A stretch of DNA of 64,000 bases from Acidimicrobiaceae bacterium (GCA_947447175.1 CANFIM010000004.1:1-64000); one strand, 5' to 3'. Shown: positions 39,397 to 48,870, counted from the first letter of the stretch. Numbers and translations: made by a program. Notes: generated from the letters alone by a model not told the origin.

Positions 39397-40542
39397 ATGG
39401 ACGCAAATGATCCTGTCGTAAAACTCGACCATGTACGTAAACAGTACGGATCATTTGTAGCCGTCCACGAAGCCGATTTTGCTATCGGTCGCGGCGAGTT
39501 TTTTGCCATGTTGGGCCCATCGGGCTGCGGCAAAACCACAACACTCAAAATGATCGCTGGCTTTGAGCAGCCCACCGACGGACGCGTGTTGTTGGAAGGT
39601 GCGGACGTATCGCAGGTGCCGCCGCACAAGCGCAACGTCAATACGGTGTTCCAGCAGTACGCCTTGTTCCCTCATATGTCGGTCTTTGACAATGTGGCCT
39701 TTGGTCCTCGTGCCAAGAAAATCAGCGAGGCTGAAACCACTAAGCGCGTCAACGAGATGCTCGATGTGGTGCGCTTGGGCGAGTTTGCATCGCGTCGCCC
39801 GGCTCAATTGTCGGGCGGACAACAACAGCGTGTCGCTTTGGCCCGTGCTCTGGTGAATTACCCCAGTGCCCTTTTGCTCGACGAACCACTTGCCGCCCTC
39901 GACTTGAAGCTTCGTGAGGCAATGCAAATTGAACTCAAGCGCATTCAGCGTGAAGTAGGCATCACCTTCGTCTTCGTTACCCACGACCAGGGCGAGGCGC
40001 TCACCATGAGCGATCGCATTGCGGTCATGAGTGAGGGTCGTGTTGAGCAGGTGGGTGCTCCACAAGACATTTATATGCGTCCGCAAACTTTGTTTGTTGC
40101 CGGCTTCATTGGTTCAGCCAACTTGTTGCCAGGCACAGTCGCATCGGTTGACGGTGGTGTCATTCGCATTGATCTCGTGGGTGGTGCACAGGTTGCCGTT
40201 TCATCGTCGCAATGTGCTGACTCAGTGGACCTCGCAGTTGGTGCCCGCGTCACCGTGATGGTGCGCCCAGAGCACGCCATTCTTGGCAATGGGTCCGAGG
40301 GTCTTGCTGTGTCGGTCACCGACACAGTGTTCCAAGGCTCGTCAATGCGCATTGTGGGTCGCCTCAGCAACAACACAGAGGTAGTTGCTCTTGCGCCTAT
40401 TGATCCCTCTGCACCAACGCCAGTTCCTGGTTCGCAGTGTTCCATCACGTGGCATGCAACATCGCCGTACGTGCTTGGTGGATGGCCAGAAACAGCGGGC
40501 TCCACCACTACCAATGTCGACTCAATTGAGGCTGCACTCTGA
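39397..40542 (+). CDS. potA: Polyamine ABC transporter, ATP-binding protein
   Basis: 381 residues. Walker A is GPSGCGKTT, the signature is LSGGQQQRVALARAL and Walker B is ALLLDEPLAALD, followed by the C-terminal TOBE domain (about 285-370) typical of PotA and related importers. A good GGAGG precedes the ATG. It energises uptake of putrescine/spermidine through PotB and PotC. Order potA-potD-potB-potC with tight spacing indicates one operon. Confidence 0.93.
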   Translation: MDANDPVVKLDHVRKQYGSFVAVHEADFAIGRGEFFAMLGPSGCGKTTTLKMIAGFEQPTDGRVLLEGADVSQVPPHKRNVNTVFQQYALFPHMSVFDNVAFGPRAKKISEAETTKRVNEMLDVVRLGEFASRRPAQLSGGQQQRVALARALVNYPSALLLDEPLAALDLKLREAMQIELKRIQREVGITFVFVTHDQGEALTMSDRIAVMSEGRVEQVGAPQDIYMRPQTLFVAGFIGSANLLPGTVASVDGGVIRIDLVGGAQVAVSSSQCADSVDLAVGARVTVMVRPEHAILGNGSEGLAVSVTDTVFQGSSMRIVGRLSNNTEVVALAPIDPSAPTPVPGSQCSITWHATSPYVLGGWPETAGSTTTNVDSIEAAL

Positions 40543-40588
40543 TTTTCAGAGTGCATAAAAAAGAAATCGCTCAGCAAGGAGAATGAAT

Positions 40589-41761
40589 ATGGAAAACAAC
40601 AACAACGTTTCATCATCGCGTGGTGCTCGCTACTCACGTCGTGAATTTCTGATTCGGTCGGGCCTTGTAGGCGCGGGCGCATTGTCGCTGCCTGCATTGC
40701 TTGCTGCATGTGGCGGTGGAAGCAGTGGCGGTGCAGCATCGGGTGGCGGTGCCAAAGAGTTGTATTTCGAGAACTGGCCTGGCTACATCGACACTGAAAC
40801 TGTGAAAGCGTTTGAAACAGCAACGGGCATCAAGTTCAAGTACACCGAAGCTTTCAACGACAACAACGAATACTTCGCCAAGGTGCAGCCATTGTTGGCA
40901 AAGGGCCAAAAGATTGGTCCCGACATTGTTGCTCCAACGTTCTGGATGGCAGACCGCTTCATTCAGTTGGGCTGGGCACAAAAGCTTGACAAAGCCGCCA
41001 TTCCCAACGCGAAGAATCTGCGTGACGACTTGTTGGCACCATCATGGGATCCAAAGAACGAGTACCAGTTGCCATGGCAAACAGGTGTCGCCGGCATTGC
41101 GTACAACAAGAAAGCCACTGGCAAAGACTTAAAGAGTGTTGAAGACCTCTTTGATCCTGCATTCAAGGGCAAGGTGGGCATGCTCACCGAAATGCGCGAC
41201 ACGCTTGGTCTTGTGCTCATGGGAATGGGCAAGAAGTTGTCCGACATCAAAACATACGACGACGCAGTTGCTGCATTCGACAAGATTGAAAAGGCAAAGT
41301 CAGACGGCCAGATTCGTGCATTTACCGGCAACGACTACATGGACGACCTCAACACAGGCAACTTCGCAGCATGTGTTGCGTGGTCGGGTGACGTTATGCA
41401 GATTGCAAAAGACAATCCAGACGTTCACTTCGTGGTTCCTGAAGAAGGCGGCACAAGTTGGTACGACACCATGTTGTGGGTCGCCGGCTCGGAAAACAAA
41501 GACTCCGTTTCTGCATGGATGAACTACATCTACGACCCAGTGAATGCCGCTCGTATCACTGCGTTCACCGGCTACTTCTCGCCAGTCAAGGGCGTGCGCG
41601 AAGAGTTGGTGAAGATGGGTGGCGAGGCTGCAGCTCTTGCTGACAACCCATTGGTCTTCCCTGATAGCAACTCGGTTTCTCGTTTGCAAACATGGGGTTC
41701 TCTTGCTGAAGCAGAGGAGGCAAAGTTTGACGAACGCTTTGCTTCCATCACTGGCGCTTAG
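40589..41761 (+). CDS. potD: Polyamine ABC transporter, substrate-binding lipoprotein
   Basis: 390 residues from ATG 40589, seven bases after AAGGAG. The track's ATG at 40583 directly abuts that site and is less likely. The N-terminus shows a twin-arginine-like motif SRREFLIRSG, a hydrophobic core and lipobox LAAC, then a Gly/Ser-rich spacer, so it appears to be a Tat-exported lipoprotein. The mature part is a PotD/PotF-type periplasmic-binding fold (FENWPGYIDTETVKAFETAT; YQLPWQTGVAGIAYNKKATG). It captures polyamine outside the membrane and delivers it to PotBC. Whether it prefers putrescine or spermidine cannot be read. Confidence 0.92.
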   Translation: MENNNNVSSSRGARYSRREFLIRSGLVGAGALSLPALLAACGGGSSGGAASGGGAKELYFENWPGYIDTETVKAFETATGIKFKYTEAFNDNNEYFAKVQPLLAKGQKIGPDIVAPTFWMADRFIQLGWAQKLDKAAIPNAKNLRDDLLAPSWDPKNEYQLPWQTGVAGIAYNKKATGKDLKSVEDLFDPAFKGKVGMLTEMRDTLGLVLMGMGKKLSDIKTYDDAVAAFDKIEKAKSDGQIRAFTGNDYMDDLNTGNFAACVAWSGDVMQIAKDNPDVHFVVPEEGGTSWYDTMLWVAGSENKDSVSAWMNYIYDPVNAARITAFTGYFSPVKGVREELVKMGGEAAALADNPLVFPDSNSVSRLQTWGSLAEAEEAKFDERFASITGA

Positions 41762-41782
41762 TACTTCTGTAAAGACTTTGGT

Positions 41783-42841
41783 GTGACCACTCCACGCTTT
41801 ATCGAAGAGAAACCCGAGCGCATCGGGATTGCGGTGATGCTCATCCTTGCGGCTGGTGCAATTGCGCTGGGTGCCGGATGGGTCAGTGGCGCCGCAGCAA
41901 TTGCTGTACTCGTCATTATGTTCACGTCTGTTGTGAGCATTGTGTGGACAGCGTTTGTTGGTGGTCTTGAAACTCGACGTGCGTTAGCGCCTTACGGATT
42001 ATTGAAACCAGGCATTATCTGGCTGAGCTTGTTCTTTCTTGCACCGCTGTGGTCAATGTTGGAGATGTCTCTTTCAACGAAGAAGAGTCGCTTTGATTTC
42101 TTTCCATCGTTCTCGTGGCATTGGGGCAACTATGCAACGGCACTCACTGATTTTGGTCCGCAATTCGGCCGTAGTTTTTTCTATGCAGCAACTGCCACAG
42201 TTCTTACCTTGCTCATTGGCTATCCATTGGCATATGTCATTGCATTCCGAGGTGGGAAATTTAAGTCGGTACTGCTGGGTCTAGTGGCCGTGCCGTTCTT
42301 TACGTCGTATCTCATTCGTACGCTGGCATGGCAGAACTTGCTGGCGGACGAGGGTCCCATTGTTGGCATCATCAACAAATTGGGTGTGGAACGTGTCTTT
42401 GAGTTCTTGCACATCATGGACAATGGTCGCCTCATGAATACGCCAGCCGCAGTGATTGGTGGCCTCACGTACAACTTCTTGCCGTTCATGATCTTGCCAA
42501 TCTTTGTCAGCCTCGAAAAGATTGATGTACGTCTCGTTGATGCGGCAATGGACTTGTACTCCACTGCTACTGGTGCGTTCCGCAAGGTTGTGCTACCCAT
42601 GTCTTTGCCAGGTGTCTTCGCCGGAAGTCTGCTCGTGTTCATTCCTGCTGCCGGCGACTTTGTGAATGCTCAATTCCTTGGCAGTCCACAAACAACCATG
42701 ATTGGAAATTCAATTCAAGATCAATTCTTGCGTCAATTGAATTACCCAGTCGCCACTGCAATGTCGTTTGTTCTCATGGCGGTCATCACTGTGTCGGTGC
42801 TGGTGTATGCCAAGTTCATGGGTACTGAGGAGTTGATGTGA
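41783..42841 (+). CDS. potB: Polyamine ABC transporter, permease
   Basis: 352 residues. Two extra hydrophobic segments lie near the N-terminus (IAVMLILAAGAIALGAG), longer than standard PotB, followed by the six-helix permease core. The cytoplasmic EAA-like loop is AAMDLYSTATGAFRKVVLPMS. The GTG at 41783 is the track start. No clear ribosome-binding site is seen 21 bases after potD, so reinitiation may be used. It forms the channel with PotC. Confidence 0.9.
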   Translation: MTTPRFIEEKPERIGIAVMLILAAGAIALGAGWVSGAAAIAVLVIMFTSVVSIVWTAFVGGLETRRALAPYGLLKPGIIWLSLFFLAPLWSMLEMSLSTKKSRFDFFPSFSWHWGNYATALTDFGPQFGRSFFYAATATVLTLLIGYPLAYVIAFRGGKFKSVLLGLVAVPFFTSYLIRTLAWQNLLADEGPIVGIINKLGVERVFEFLHIMDNGRLMNTPAAVIGGLTYNFLPFMILPIFVSLEKIDVRLVDAAMDLYSTATGAFRKVVLPMSLPGVFAGSLLVFIPAAGDFVNAQFLGSPQTTMIGNSIQDQFLRQLNYPVATAMSFVLMAVITVSVLVYAKFMGTEELM

Positions 42842-43674
42842 GCGGCGCGCTCAGCACTCGCCAGCGCAACGGCCGTCGATTTATCAATGGCGTTGCAATT
42901 GCAGCAATGCTGTATCTCTTTGCACCCATCGTGATGATTGTGCTGTTTTCCTTCAATAACCCGAAGGGCAAGTTCAACATTGTGTGGCGCGGTTTTACAT
43001 TGAAGAACTGGAAGCACCCATTCGCTTCACCCGAACTGACCGACGCCCTGTTGGTGAGCTTGAAGGTTGCCGTTATCTCTACGGTGTGCGCCACCATTCT
43101 CGGAACCATGATTGCGTTGTCGTTGAGTCGCTACAAGTTCAAGGGCAGTGGGGTAGTGAACCTGTTCTTGGTGCTGCCACTTACATCGCCCGAAATTGTG
43201 TTGGGTTCCTCGCTTGCCACTTTGTTTATCGCGCGCGGCACAACGTTCGGTTATGTCACTGTGATCATCGCCCACATCATGTTCCAGGTGTCATTTGTGG
43301 CGGTCACATTGCGGGCCCGTATTCGAGGGTTTGACTGGACACTGGAGCAGGCAGCCATGGACCTTGGTGCCACTCCACAACGTGCCTTCTGGAAGGTCAC
43401 ATTTCCACTCATTCTTCCTGGAATTTTGGCTGCTGCTTTGCTGTCTTTCGCGTTGTCAATCGATGACTTCATCATCACGTTCTTCAATGCGGGTTCACTG
43501 GTCACCTTCCCACTGCAAATTTTTGGTGCATCGCGCGTGGCTATTCCGCCACAGATCAATGTTCTTGCAACCATGATTCTCATGGGCAGTATTTCGCTCA
43601 TGGTGGTGGGCTTTGTGTTGGGATTGCGTCGTGAAAAGATAACTCTCGGCACGGCGAAATCGTCAGGGAAGTAA
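42838..43674 (+). CDS. potC: Polyamine ABC transporter, permease
   Basis: 278 residues, six membrane segments. The EAA loop is EQAAMDLGATPQRAFWKVTFPLILPG, close to PotC. The GTG start overlaps the potB stop (GTGA). Together with PotA, PotB and PotD it makes a complete importer. Confidence 0.92.
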   Translation: MSGALSTRQRNGRRFINGVAIAAMLYLFAPIVMIVLFSFNNPKGKFNIVWRGFTLKNWKHPFASPELTDALLVSLKVAVISTVCATILGTMIALSLSRYKFKGSGVVNLFLVLPLTSPEIVLGSSLATLFIARGTTFGYVTVIIAHIMFQVSFVAVTLRARIRGFDWTLEQAAMDLGATPQRAFWKVTFPLILPGILAAALLSFALSIDDFIITFFNAGSLVTFPLQIFGASRVAIPPQINVLATMILMGSISLMVVGFVLGLRREKITLGTAKSSGK

Positions 43675-43680
43675 TTCGTT

Positions 43681-44598
43681 ATGGAGCATCACAAACGTAT
43701 TGCAGTTGCACCGTCCAATTCTCCTGAGTGGGTTCGTGCTGCAGTTCTTGCCGGTGGTGGAGAGGTAGCAGAACCTGCGGAAGCAAGTGCAGTGGTGTGG
43801 ACCGCAGCACGTGAACCTCAGGGTCTTGCCGACCTTCTTCGTGAGAACGCACATATTGAATGGGTGCAAGTTCCATTTGCTGGCATTGAAAACTTCGTTC
43901 CCGTTATTGATGACTCACGGACGTGGACATGCGGCAAAGGCGTGTACGCAGAACCGGTAGCCGAACATGTCTTGGCATTAGCCCTTGCCGGTATGCGAAA
44001 CATTGCGCAGTACGCTCGCGAAACTTCGTGGAGTGGGCCAGTGGGCCGCAATCTTCTCAATGCAAACGTCACCATTGTTGGCGGCGGTGGCATCACCGAA
44101 TCACTCATTCGATTACTCACGCCATTTGGTTGCAGCATCACTGTTGTGCGGCGCACGGTTGAACACATTGAAGGTGCTGACACTGTGGTGGGCACCGAGA
44201 ATTTGGTGGATGCGTTAGTGGGAGCTGATCTGGTTGTTCTTGCGTTATCGCTCACGCCAGAAACTGAGGGTTTGCTTGGTCGACCAGAGTTTGAAGTCAT
44301 GGAATCACATGCATGGATTGTGAATGTGGCCCGTGGTGCTCATATTGTCACCGACGACCTGGTGTGGGCGTTGCAGAACAACATCATTGGCGGCGCTGCG
44401 CTCGATGTAACTAACCCCGAGCCTCTTCCGACAGATCACCCATTGTGGAAATTGTCGAACTGCATCATCACGCCACATGTGGGCAATACGCCGGAGATGG
44501 CAGTTCCATTGCTTTCCGAACGCATTACTCAGAATGTTTCGCGCTACCTCGCCGATGAGCAACTCATTGGTCTGGTGGACGTAAGAAACGGTTATTAA
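43681..44598 (+). CDS. D-isomer-specific 2-hydroxyacid dehydrogenase family protein
   Basis: 305 residues. The NAD-binding segment is NVTIVGGGGITESLIRLL. The catalytic residues are represented by VARGAHIV (Arg), NPEPLPTDHPLW (Glu) and CIITPHVGNTPEM (His). The N-terminal catalytic domain is short, as in GhrA-like and related glyoxylate/hydroxypyruvate reductases. The substrate is unknown. It starts 6 bases after potC, so it is probably the last gene of the pot operon, perhaps acting on a carbon acid derived from polyamine breakdown. Confidence 0.87.
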   Translation: MEHHKRIAVAPSNSPEWVRAAVLAGGGEVAEPAEASAVVWTAAREPQGLADLLRENAHIEWVQVPFAGIENFVPVIDDSRTWTCGKGVYAEPVAEHVLALALAGMRNIAQYARETSWSGPVGRNLLNANVTIVGGGGITESLIRLLTPFGCSITVVRRTVEHIEGADTVVGTENLVDALVGADLVVLALSLTPETEGLLGRPEFEVMESHAWIVNVARGAHIVTDDLVWALQNNIIGGAALDVTNPEPLPTDHPLWKLSNCIITPHVGNTPEMAVPLLSERITQNVSRYLADEQLIGLVDVRNGY

Positions 44599-44652
44599 CA
44601 AGCAAAAGTGGCAGTTTCTCAGGTGCTTAGATAACCTGACGTTCCCATTCAG

Positions 44653-44729
44653 GGGCGCATAGCTCAGCTGGTTAGAGCACTACGTTCACATCGTAGGGGT
44701 CGGGGGTTCGAGTCCCTCTGCGCCCACCA
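44653..44729 (+). tRNA. tRNA-Val (anticodon CAC)
   Basis: Acceptor stem GGGCGCA/TGCGCCC, D-arm TAGCTCAGCTGGTTAGAGC, anticodon stem CTACG/CGTAG with loop TTCACAT, T-loop TTCGAGT. CCA is encoded (ACCA end). It reads GUG valine codons. It is similar in body to the tRNA-Val(GAC) at 9463. Confidence 0.96.
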
Positions 44730-44787
44730 TTTGTCTGGTTCGTTGAAACGAACCACTTCTGCAGCAATCGGAACTAGCGTCTGTCTC

Positions 44788-45267
44788 GTGCGGAGATTAT
44801 GTGAGCGTCCAGGGTGTGCTGCTCAAGCTGAAGTCTCGTACGGCATGGATAAAGCTGCCCTCGTGGTATGGGTTGATAACAAGGCCGTTCCCGAGCGCGA
44901 GCTCACTGGTCGACTCTGTCGGCGTCATGCGAACGCACTTACGGTTCCCCGAGGGTGGACTATCGATGATCGACGAGATGAAATTCCCCGTCTGTTCAAA
45001 GTGCTTGCAGAAGAAGTCGCAGCTCAGGAGGCCCAACCGAAGAAGAAAACTTCGCGAAAGCCAAAGGAACCCGTGAAGGTGGAAGAGGACATTCCCACCT
45101 TGTTCGATCCCGATGAAACGCAAGCAATTCCATGGTCACCTCGTTTGGCTGCATCAGCCCAAGTGGCAGACGACAATCTTGACGACGCACAAGAGAGTGA
45201 TACTCCAAAGTTTGGTCGGCTCTTAGGGCGCGCATTCGGTCAGAAGCATTCGAACGAAGAAGAATGA
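44788..45267 (+). CDS. DUF3499 family protein
   Basis: 159 residues from the GTG at 44788, chosen because TAGCGT lies 7 bases before it and DUF3499 proteins begin close to the first cysteines. The track's TTG at 44731 lies just after the tRNA. The conserved part is RLCERPGCAAQAEVSYG and GRLCRRHANALTVPRGW, with two cysteine pairs plus His that could bind zinc. The C-terminal half is charged and low-complexity (PKKKTSRKPKEPVKVEED). The family is actinobacterial and of unknown function. Confidence 0.83.
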   Translation: MRRLCERPGCAAQAEVSYGMDKAALVVWVDNKAVPERELTGRLCRRHANALTVPRGWTIDDRRDEIPRLFKVLAEEVAAQEAQPKKKTSRKPKEPVKVEEDIPTLFDPDETQAIPWSPRLAASAQVADDNLDDAQESDTPKFGRLLGRAFGQKHSNEEE

Positions 45268-45271
45268 CATC

Positions 45272-45697
45272 ATGAAGTATTCGTCGTCGGTTGATGTACC
45301 GGCACCTACAAGTGTTGTGCTTCCTTTTGTGAATGATATTTCGCAGTACCCGCAATGGATGCCGCTTGTGCATTCAGTTGTTCCTGACGGCGACGCCACG
45401 TGGAGCGTTGAGTTGCGGGCCAAAGTAGGTGTCTTTGCACGTTCGAAAAAGATTCGTATGCGACGAACTGTGAATACGGTTCACGAAGTGGTGTTCGAAC
45501 GTTCTGAAGATGACGGACGATCTCATTCGCCGTGGAAATTGGCGGTGAATATCGCCGACCATGATGCAATAACTCAAGTCACCATGCATCTGGAATATGG
45601 CGGCACTTTGTGGACAGCCGGAGTGTTAGACCGCGTGTTGGCATCGCAAGTAGACGCCGGAAAACAGGGATTGTGTCGCGTGGTTCAGGGCGCGTAG
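45272..45697 (+). CDS. SRPBCC (START-like) family protein
   Basis: 141 residues. The pattern YSSSVDVPAPTSVVLPFVNDI near the start and the following WMPLVHSV is typical of coenzyme Q-binding/polyketide cyclase SRPBCC domains, which form a hydrophobic ligand cavity. It begins 4 bases after the DUF3499 stop and is probably co-transcribed with it. No ligand can be proposed. Its 3' end overlaps the convergent ABC gene by 13 bases. Confidence 0.78.
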   Translation: MKYSSSVDVPAPTSVVLPFVNDISQYPQWMPLVHSVVPDGDATWSVELRAKVGVFARSKKIRMRRTVNTVHEVVFERSEDDGRSHSPWKLAVNIADHDAITQVTMHLEYGGTLWTAGVLDRVLASQVDAGKQGLCRVVQGA

Positions 45698-46488
45698 GCG
45701 CCAAGACGCCCATTCGGACGTTCTTCAACACGTAATTCAATATCGAAGCATTCAGACAGGGACTCGGATGTGAGCGTGTTGTGAAGTGCGCCTGCAGCTA
45801 ATAATTTGCCTTCTTTGAGAAGAGCACAATGTGTGGTGCTGTCAGGAATTTCATCAACGTGATGCGTCACAAGAACTGATGGCAACTCGGGATTGTCGTG
45901 AGCAAATCCGTTTAATAGCGAGACAAGCCGTTCTCTGCCCCCAAGGTCAAGGCGCGCACTTGGCTCGTCAAGCAAAACTGCAATGGGGTCGTTCATCAAC
46001 ACTCGACCTAGCAAGACACGCTGTTGTTCACCTGACGACAATGAACCAATTGATCGTTGTGCAAAGTGTGCAACACTCATGCGCTCAAGACACTGCAGTG
46101 CCTTCTCTCGATCAGCATCGGTGTATTCATGCCACCACGTTTCTAGGGCTCCGTACCGCGCTGTCATCACCACGTCTTGCGCAGTGAGATCTGAGCGCAG
46201 GTCTGTGGCAAGTGAAGCCGACATGTATGCAATACGCGGTCGCACGGGGCGAATATCAAAAGTTCCGAGTGATTGTCCATTCACTCGAATATCACCATGC
46301 GACGGATGCAAATACAGCGACATGATGCGTAAGAGGGTGGTTTTGCCGCAGCCATTGCCGCCCAAAATGGCCCAACGGTCGGAGGGGGCAACGGAGAGTG
46401 ACACCGAGTCAAGAATGAGACGACCCTCTCGTATCACTGACACGTTCTCGGTTTCGATAACCGGGGAAGACGGTGTTCGCTCTGACAT
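45685..46488 (-). CDS. ABC transporter ATP-binding protein (ModF/PhrA-like stand-alone ATPase)
   Basis: 267 residues from the ATG at 46488, with TACGGT 7 bases upstream. The track's 44-codon extension lies in the divergent gene. Walker A is GGNGCGKTT, the signature LSSGEQQRVLLGR, and Walker B VLLDEPSARLD. There is no permease gene adjacent. The closest general resemblance is to COG1119 ATPases (YlmA/ModF-like), whose role is poorly defined. It could also serve a transporter encoded elsewhere. Confidence 0.82.
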   Translation of the reverse strand: MSERTPSSPVIETENVSVIREGRLILDSVSLSVAPSDRWAILGGNGCGKTTLLRIMSLYLHPSHGDIRVNGQSLGTFDIRPVRPRIAYMSASLATDLRSDLTAQDVVMTARYGALETWWHEYTDADREKALQCLERMSVAHFAQRSIGSLSSGEQQRVLLGRVLMNDPIAVLLDEPSARLDLGGRERLVSLLNGFAHDNPELPSVLVTHHVDEIPDSTTHCALLKEGKLLAAGALHNTLTSESLSECFDIELRVEERPNGRLGAYAP

Positions 46489-46523
46489 CGGAAACACCGT
46501 AGCGGGCGTGTCAGAGTGTTGGA

Positions 46524-47477
46524 ATGCCACACGATGTGATTGCAGAAATGACCGACGGCATTCGTGCGGTGATGGGGGCAACATCGGTGACCCAATTACG
46601 TCGTCTGTCAGGTGGTGCATCTCGAGAAACGTGGCGTTTCATGGCTGATGAAACTGATTTTGTTTTGCAGCGAGTTCGTCAGGGCACTCCATTGGGTTTG
46701 GGTGCAGAACCGTCGGTACTGAAGGCGGCGTTTGCGGCAGGAGTCCCTGTTCCTGAATTAGTGATTGATGGCTCTCAGAGCGACGTTCTCGAACGTCCGT
46801 TCATGATTGTGCGCGCCGTTGGTGGGGAAACCATCGCGCGCAAGATTCTTCGTGATGATGAATTTTCAACGGCTCGCACAAACTTGGTGGGTCAACTTGG
46901 ACGCGCCGCGGCGCAGCTACACCGCATCGATACCGCCTCAGTTCCAGGGCTCACCGTTGAAGATCAAATTCATCGCTATCGCGTTGCAATGGACACAGTT
47001 GGTGAACCGCATCCTGTCTTTGAGGCGGCATTTCGTTGGCTAGAACAGAACAAGCCCACGTCTACTGGCACATCTGTTGTGCACGGTGATTTCCGCCTCG
47101 GCAATGTGATGGTGAATGGCAACGGGCTTGCAGCAATTCTTGATTGGGAACTTGCTCATCTCGGTGACCCCATGGAGGATTTAGGTTGGTTGTGCGTGCG
47201 GGCCTGGCGTTTTGGCGGTGCTCACCCTGCCGCAGGATTGGGTTCCTATGAGCAATTGTTTGATGCGTATGAAGCAGAGTCGGGTATCCGTCCAGATTTT
47301 GATGTGGTTCGTTGGTGGGAAATCCTTGGCACTTTGAAATGGGGCATTATTTGCATCTCACAAGCCAATACGCATTTATCTGGCCTTGTGCGCAGCCACG
47401 AATTGGCGGCCATTGGTCGTCGCGTCTGTGAGAACGAATATGACCTCATCGAGATGTTGTTGGAAGGTGTTGCATGA
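46524..47477 (+). CDS. Phosphotransferase family protein (APH/choline-kinase fold)
   Basis: 317 residues. Kinase-like fold with RRLSGGASRETWRF near the N-terminus, the catalytic loop VVHGDFRLGNVMV (HGDxxxxN) and the metal-binding ILDWELAHLGDP. The sequence resembles the ACAD10/11-type kinase domain that in actinobacteria is often encoded near acyl-CoA genes, with possible action on hydroxyacyl-CoA or other hydroxylated substrates. CAGAGT lies 6 bases before the ATG, a variant of the local leaderless pattern. Overlaps the DUF6285 gene by ATGA. Confidence 0.87.
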   Translation: MPHDVIAEMTDGIRAVMGATSVTQLRRLSGGASRETWRFMADETDFVLQRVRQGTPLGLGAEPSVLKAAFAAGVPVPELVIDGSQSDVLERPFMIVRAVGGETIARKILRDDEFSTARTNLVGQLGRAAAQLHRIDTASVPGLTVEDQIHRYRVAMDTVGEPHPVFEAAFRWLEQNKPTSTGTSVVHGDFRLGNVMVNGNGLAAILDWELAHLGDPMEDLGWLCVRAWRFGGAHPAAGLGSYEQLFDAYEAESGIRPDFDVVRWWEILGTLKWGIICISQANTHLSGLVRSHELAAIGRRVCENEYDLIEMLLEGVA

Positions 47478-47815
47478 CTGCCCCACATGATCGCCCGTCC
47501 GCTAGCGAACTGTTGGAATCAGTTCGCGAATGGCTGGAACGCGACGTGCTCACATCTGTTGAAGGGCGTCTGCAATTTCACACACGTGTAGCAATCAACG
47601 CAATGAACATTGTGATTCGCGAACTTGAATTAGGTGCCGATCAAGAAGTGACTCACGCTGAAGTGATGAAAGCTCTTGCCGTAGCGAATGACCGCGAGTT
47701 AGCAGATGCCATTCGCGCCGGAGATTTTGATGCCAATCTCACTGATGTGTTGCAAGCGTTAAAGCCAGTGGTAGAAGACAAAGTACGCGTAGCTAACCCT
47801 GGCTACTTGCGTTAA
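47474..47815 (+). CDS. DUF6285 domain protein
   Basis: 113 residues, predicted helical. DRPSASELLESVREWLERDV and RLQFHTRVAINAMNIVIREL are typical of DUF6285, which commonly follows this phosphotransferase family. Overlap of start and stop (ATGA) suggests a stoichiometric partner. No catalytic motif is visible. Its stop overlaps the convergent rlmN stop by 3 bases. Confidence 0.82.
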   Translation: MTAPHDRPSASELLESVREWLERDVLTSVEGRLQFHTRVAINAMNIVIRELELGADQEVTHAEVMKALAVANDRELADAIRAGDFDANLTDVLQALKPVVEDKVRVANPGYLR

Positions 47816-48870
47816 TCCCGCTCGCGTGAGTTCCTAATTCCCACTGATACAGGTTGACCAGCAGCAAGCTGACCACATGCGGCTGCAATTTCGGTTCCGC
47901 GATTTTGTCGCACCGTTGCATTGACTCCGAGGTCGCGCAACAACCGCTGAAAAGCTGCAACGCGCGCTGGGGAACTACCCACGGTGGGCCATCCGGGTGT
48001 GGGGTTGAGTGGAATGAGATTCACATGTGCTGCAGGGGAGAGATCAAGGCATAGCCCCGCTAGTTCTCGTGCGTCACGGTCAGTGTCGTTTACTCCGCTA
48101 ATGAGCGCCCATTCGAAAGTAACCCGTCGACGCTTCTCAAAGAGATAGGTGCGGCACGTGTCCATGAGATCTTCAAGGGGGTACCGGGTGTTGATTGGTA
48201 CAAGTTCGTTGCGCAGTTCATTACGTGCCGCATGAAGTGACACTGCCAAGTTCACGGGAAGTGGGCGCTTAGTGAGGGTTTTGATGCCCGGAATAATTCC
48301 CACTGTTGAGATGGTGAGGTGACGGGCCGAGATGCCAATGTCTTCGTGCAGTCGTTCCACTGCTCCCCACACGGCCTCTTCATTTGCAAGTGGCTCACCC
48401 ATCCCCATGAACACGATGTTGTCAATGCGGCGGTCACGTAGGGCGGCCTCACGTGCAGATCGCACTACTTGTTCAACAATTTCACCGGTGGAAAGATGAC
48501 GGTTAAAGCCAGCTTGTCCGGTAGCGCAAAATCCGCATGCCATTGCGCAGCCAGCTTGAGTGCTGACGCACACCGTTGCGCGATCGTCGTAGTACATGAG
48601 CACGGTTTCAATGGGGTGTTGACCCTCAAGAAGATGCCAAAGAAACTTCACCGTGTCGCCGTCTTCGCTTGTTTCGCGACGAATCTCAATCAGCGACTCG
48701 GGCAATTCGGATTCAATACGTGTACGAAGTGCCGCAGGCAAGTTGCTGATGTCGATTGGGCGTTTGAAATGTGTGTACAGGCCAGTCCACAATTGGTCGA
48801 GTCGGTACTTCGGTTCGCCTTCAAGAATTGTTGCTATTTCGTCACGCGTGGGGTCGTAGAGAGATTTCAC
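47812..48870 (-). CDS. rlmN: 23S rRNA (adenine2503-C2)/tRNA (adenine37-C2)-methyltransferase RlmN
   Basis: 352 residues. The radical-SAM motif CAMACGFC is followed by ATGQAGFNRHLS. IVFMGMGEPLANEEAVWGAV, ISTVGIIPGIK and NLAVSLHAARNELR are also diagnostic. Two catalytic cysteines are expected; the C-terminal one would be in RQNRGTEIAAACGQLA. Methylates A2503 of 23S rRNA and A37 of some tRNAs. It starts within the mshD stop (ATGA overlap), so it is co-translated with mshD. Confidence 0.94.
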   Translation of the reverse strand: MKSLYDPTRDEIATILEGEPKYRLDQLWTGLYTHFKRPIDISNLPAALRTRIESELPESLIEIRRETSEDGDTVKFLWHLLEGQHPIETVLMYYDDRATVCVSTQAGCAMACGFCATGQAGFNRHLSTGEIVEQVVRSAREAALRDRRIDNIVFMGMGEPLANEEAVWGAVERLHEDIGISARHLTISTVGIIPGIKTLTKRPLPVNLAVSLHAARNELRNELVPINTRYPLEDLMDTCRTYLFEKRRRVTFEWALISGVNDTDRDARELAGLCLDLSPAAHVNLIPLNPTPGWPTVGSSPARVAAFQRLLRDLGVNATVRQNRGTEIAAACGQLAAGQPVSVGIRNSRERD

